From NCBI GenBank assembly GCA_937908275.1, contig CALERA010000111.1, forward strand, positions 1-7,282: a DNA stretch of 7,282 nt, read 5' to 3'. Source of the DNA: an uncultured Desulfarculaceae bacterium (GTDB taxonomy: Bacteria > Desulfobacterota > Desulfarculia > Desulfarculales > Desulfarculaceae). The position numbers and the translations under genes are program-made. Positions 5,310-7,282 of the stretch are shown here, one piece after another. Numbering within the stretch: the stretch's first letter is position 1; each line of letters starts with the position of its first letter. The notes beneath the pieces were generated by a model, which made no database searches, had not been told where the DNA came from, and was given only the letters and a program-made list of their open reading frames with translations.

Positions 5310-6476
5310 ATGACCACCTGTAGCTCCTTGGAGATGCGCAAATTCGTTGCGCCGGAGATCGTCTTCGGCCTGGGCTCGTTGGAATTGGCTGGCCAATACG
5401 CCCGGAACCTGGGGGCGTCCAAGGTCCTGTTGGTGAGCGATCCCGGGGTGGAAGCGGCCGGCTGGACGGGCAAGGTGCGGGAGAGTCTGCGCCAGGAAGG
5501 CCTTGCGGTGGAGGTTTTCCGCGCCGTCACCCCCAATCCGCGGGATGCCGAGGTCATGCAGGGCGCGGATTTGTATTCCCGGGCCGGCTGCAACGCCATC
5601 GTGAGCGTCGGCGGGGGCAGCCCCATGGATTGCGCCAAGGGCATCGGCATAATCACCGCCGCGGGAGGGCATATCCTGGACTACGAGGGCGTGGACCAGG
5701 TTCATGAGCCCATCCCGCCCCTGGTCTGCATCCCCACCACCGCGGGCAGCGCCGCCGAGGTGTCGCAGTTCAGCATCATCAGCGACCAGGCCCGGCGGGT
5801 GAAAATCGCCATCGTGAGCAAGACCGTGGTGCCGGACGTGGCCCTGCTGGACCCCCAGACCACCACCACCATGGACCCCTACCTCACCGCCTGCACCGGT
5901 CTGGACGCCCTGACCCACGCCATCGAGGCCTACGTCTCCACCGCCTGCGGCCCCCTGACCGACCTCCACGCCCTGGAGGCCATCCGGCTGATCGCCCGCA
6001 ATCTGATCCCGGCCATCGACCAACCCCTGAACCTGGAGCCGCGCGCCAACATGCTCCTGGCCAGCATGTACGCCGGTCTGGCGTTTTCCAACGCCATCCT
6101 GGGCGCGGTCCACGCCATGGCCCACAGCCTGGGCGGATTCCTCGACCTGCCCCACGGCGAGTGCAACGCGATCCTGCTGGAACACGTGGTGGCCTATAAT
6201 TTCCCCCAAATTCCCGAGCGCTACCGCGATATCGCCCTGGCGATGGGCCTGGAGGCCGCCGGCCTTGACCAGCCAGCCTTGCTGGCGCGCCTGCTGGAGG
6301 GGCTGCGCGCCCTGCGGCGGGCGGCCGGGGTGAACCGGACCCTGGCCCAGCTTGGCGTACAAAAAGCGGACTTCCTGCAACTGGCCACCAAGGCCTGCGA
6401 GGACGCCTGCCTGGTCACCAATCCTCGCCCCGCCCAGGTCGAGGATATCGAGAGAATTTATGAAACGGCGCTCTGA
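5310..6476 (+). CDS. ercA: Iron-containing alcohol dehydrogenase, ErcA-like
   Basis: This 388-residue protein is a group III (iron-dependent) alcohol dehydrogenase, the usual length. The N-terminal Rossmann-like domain carries the nucleotide motif GGGSPMDCAKG (G101-S104) and IPTTAGSAAEVSQFSI. The C-terminal helical domain keeps all four metal ligands: D199 and H203 in LDALTHAIEAY, H268 in VHAMAHSLGG and H282 in LPHGECN, with the 14-residue H-H spacing of FucO. The RKFVAPEIVFGLGSL start and AGSAAEVSQFS are typical of the ErcA subgroup, described in Pseudomonas as part of the signalling cascade for ethanol oxidation, so the role may be regulatory. AGGAG seven bases before ATG 5310 supports that start over the overlapping GTG at 5307 and the ATG at 5334. 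The downstream PAS gene overlaps its 3' end by 17 bases, so the two are probably translationally coupled. Confidence 0.9.
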   Translation: MTTCSSLEMRKFVAPEIVFGLGSLELAGQYARNLGASKVLLVSDPGVEAAGWTGKVRESLRQEGLAVEVFRAVTPNPRDAEVMQGADLYSRAGCNAIVSVGGGSPMDCAKGIGIITAAGGHILDYEGVDQVHEPIPPLVCIPTTAGSAAEVSQFSIISDQARRVKIAIVSKTVVPDVALLDPQTTTTMDPYLTACTGLDALTHAIEAYVSTACGPLTDLHALEAIRLIARNLIPAIDQPLNLEPRANMLLASMYAGLAFSNAILGAVHAMAHSLGGFLDLPHGECNAILLEHVVAYNFPQIPERYRDIALAMGLEAAGLDQPALLARLLEGLRALRRAAGVNRTLAQLGVQKADFLQLATKACEDACLVTNPRPAQVEDIERIYETAL

Positions 6477-7282
6477 GACGCCCGAAAACCGAGCTGCACT
6501 GCGTGACAAGCTGATCGGCCTGGGCGAAACCTCCATCCGGAAAAGCTATTTCCCCATTCTGCAGGCCCGGCTGACCGAGTTGGAGCGCTTCCGGGCCCTG
6601 CTGGACCAAAGCCGGGAGATCATCCTGCTGTTGGAGACCGGCAGCAACCGGGTGGCGGACGCCAACGAGTACGCTGGCCTGGTCCTGGCCGGCTCGCTGC
6701 AAAACTTGATCGGCCAGGACCTGCGCGACCTCATCGTCCCGGAAAACCACCGCGAGATGGACAACCTGGTCCGCCAGGCCGCGCGCGCCACGGGACCAAT
6801 CCAGGCTTCCCTGCGGCTGCTGGCCGCTCCGGAACAGACCATTCCCCTGGAGTTCACGGCCCGGGTCCTGACTTTTGGCGCGCAGGATTACCTGGCCATC
6901 GTGGGCCGGGACATCAGCCAACGCCTCCAGGCTGAACAGCAGCTCCGCCAATGGGCCGACGCCTTCTATTTCTGCGCCCACGGACTGGCCATCGGTCTGC
7001 CCGGCAGCAACACCATCCTGGTCTGCAACCCGGCCTTTGCCCACATTCTGGGCCGCGGGGTGGAGGAACTGGCCGGCCAGCCAATTTTTTCGGTCTACGC
7101 CAGCGAGGAGCACCCGGTGGTGAGAGGCCACATCGCCGAGGCCGACCGCCGGGGATACGCCCGCTATGAAACCAGGGCGCGACGCGCCGATGGCTCCACG
7201 GTGCCGGTGCAACTGGACCTGATCAGCGTGCGCGGCGGATCGGGCCAGGTGGAGTACCGGGTGGCCACCATGCAGGACATCA
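6460..7282 (+). CDS. PAS-domain sensor protein (probable histidine kinase), 3' end outside window
   Basis: The reading frame opens at ATG 6460, inside the end of ercA (17-base overlap), and runs to the window edge, giving 274 visible residues. The N-terminus GETSIRKSYFPILQARL and LERFRALLDQS is typical of PAS sensor proteins found next to ErcA in Desulfobacterota, as I remember them. A first PAS domain spans about 45-153, ending in the characteristic VGRDISQR. A second begins near 167 (ADAFYFCAHGLAIG, NPAFAHILGRG, RADGSTVPVQL) and is nearly complete at the edge. There is no membrane segment, so a cytoplasmic sensor is expected. The ligand is unknown. Kinase, cyclase or other output domains would lie beyond the window; a histidine kinase is the likeliest. 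The start has only a weak site (GAGAG), consistent with coupling to ercA. Confidence 0.85.
   Translation, partial: MKRRSETPENRAALRDKLIGLGETSIRKSYFPILQARLTELERFRALLDQSREIILLLETGSNRVADANEYAGLVLAGSLQNLIGQDLRDLIVPENHREMDNLVRQAARATGPIQASLRLLAAPEQTIPLEFTARVLTFGAQDYLAIVGRDISQRLQAEQQLRQWADAFYFCAHGLAIGLPGSNTILVCNPAFAHILGRGVEELAGQPIFSVYASEEHPVVRGHIAEADRRGYARYETRARRADGSTVPVQLDLISVRGGSGQVEYRVATMQDI

Noticed and set aside
5103..6536. A 477-codon open frame on the minus strand
   Set aside because: It is antisense to ercA, whose catalytic motifs and ribosome binding site are clear; the translation is rich in G, Q, A and V as usual for shadow frames.
6415..7212. A 265-codon open frame on the minus strand
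   Set aside because: It is antisense to the PAS-sensor gene, whose two PAS domains are recognisable on the plus strand.

Overview
The window joins two kinds of DNA. The left part (about 1-2560) is comparatively A+T-rich and looks like the end of a genomic island. It holds the 3' part of a CHAT-domain (caspase-like) protease gene, about 640 bases with no intact gene, a displaced tRNA-Thr 3' half on the minus strand, and a complete tyrosine-recombinase integrase with a zinc-ribbon-like N-terminus. Eighteen bases after the integrase stop codon comes a tRNA-Pro(GGG) 3' half with its terminator, the natural candidate for the island's attachment-site scar.

The right part (about 2650-7282) is G+C-rich with strong G/C bias at third codon positions. 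It contains a minus-strand operon of chrB (ChrB-type chromate-resistance/regulatory protein), a small DUF6915-like gene and a TIGR00295-like HD phosphohydrolase. After this come a second, more decayed copy of the tRNA-Pro 3' half plus terminator, a gene-free stretch, and a plus-strand pair: an ErcA-type iron-containing alcohol dehydrogenase overlapping by 17 bases a PAS-domain sensor gene that runs off the window.

The G+C-rich genes, the ErcA/PAS pairing and the zinc-ribbon integrase suggest a G+C-rich member of the Desulfobacterota (former Deltaproteobacteria, perhaps Desulfarculales-like). This is inference from protein style and not a firm identification.

The most unusual feature is the tRNA-fragment architecture. 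The integrase is bracketed by two different tRNA 3' halves, Thr on the left and Pro on the right. Both are broken at the anticodon loop and both have the broken side facing the integrase. The Pro fragment recurs about 2.2 kb further on as a direct repeat that extends through its terminator, so the integrase-less chrB operon is enclosed by att-like repeats. This suggests stepwise accretion at, or rearrangement between, tRNA integration sites. No clearly new multi-gene system is fully contained here; the CHAT gene is the best lead to a defence-type system, and its partners would lie to the left of the window.
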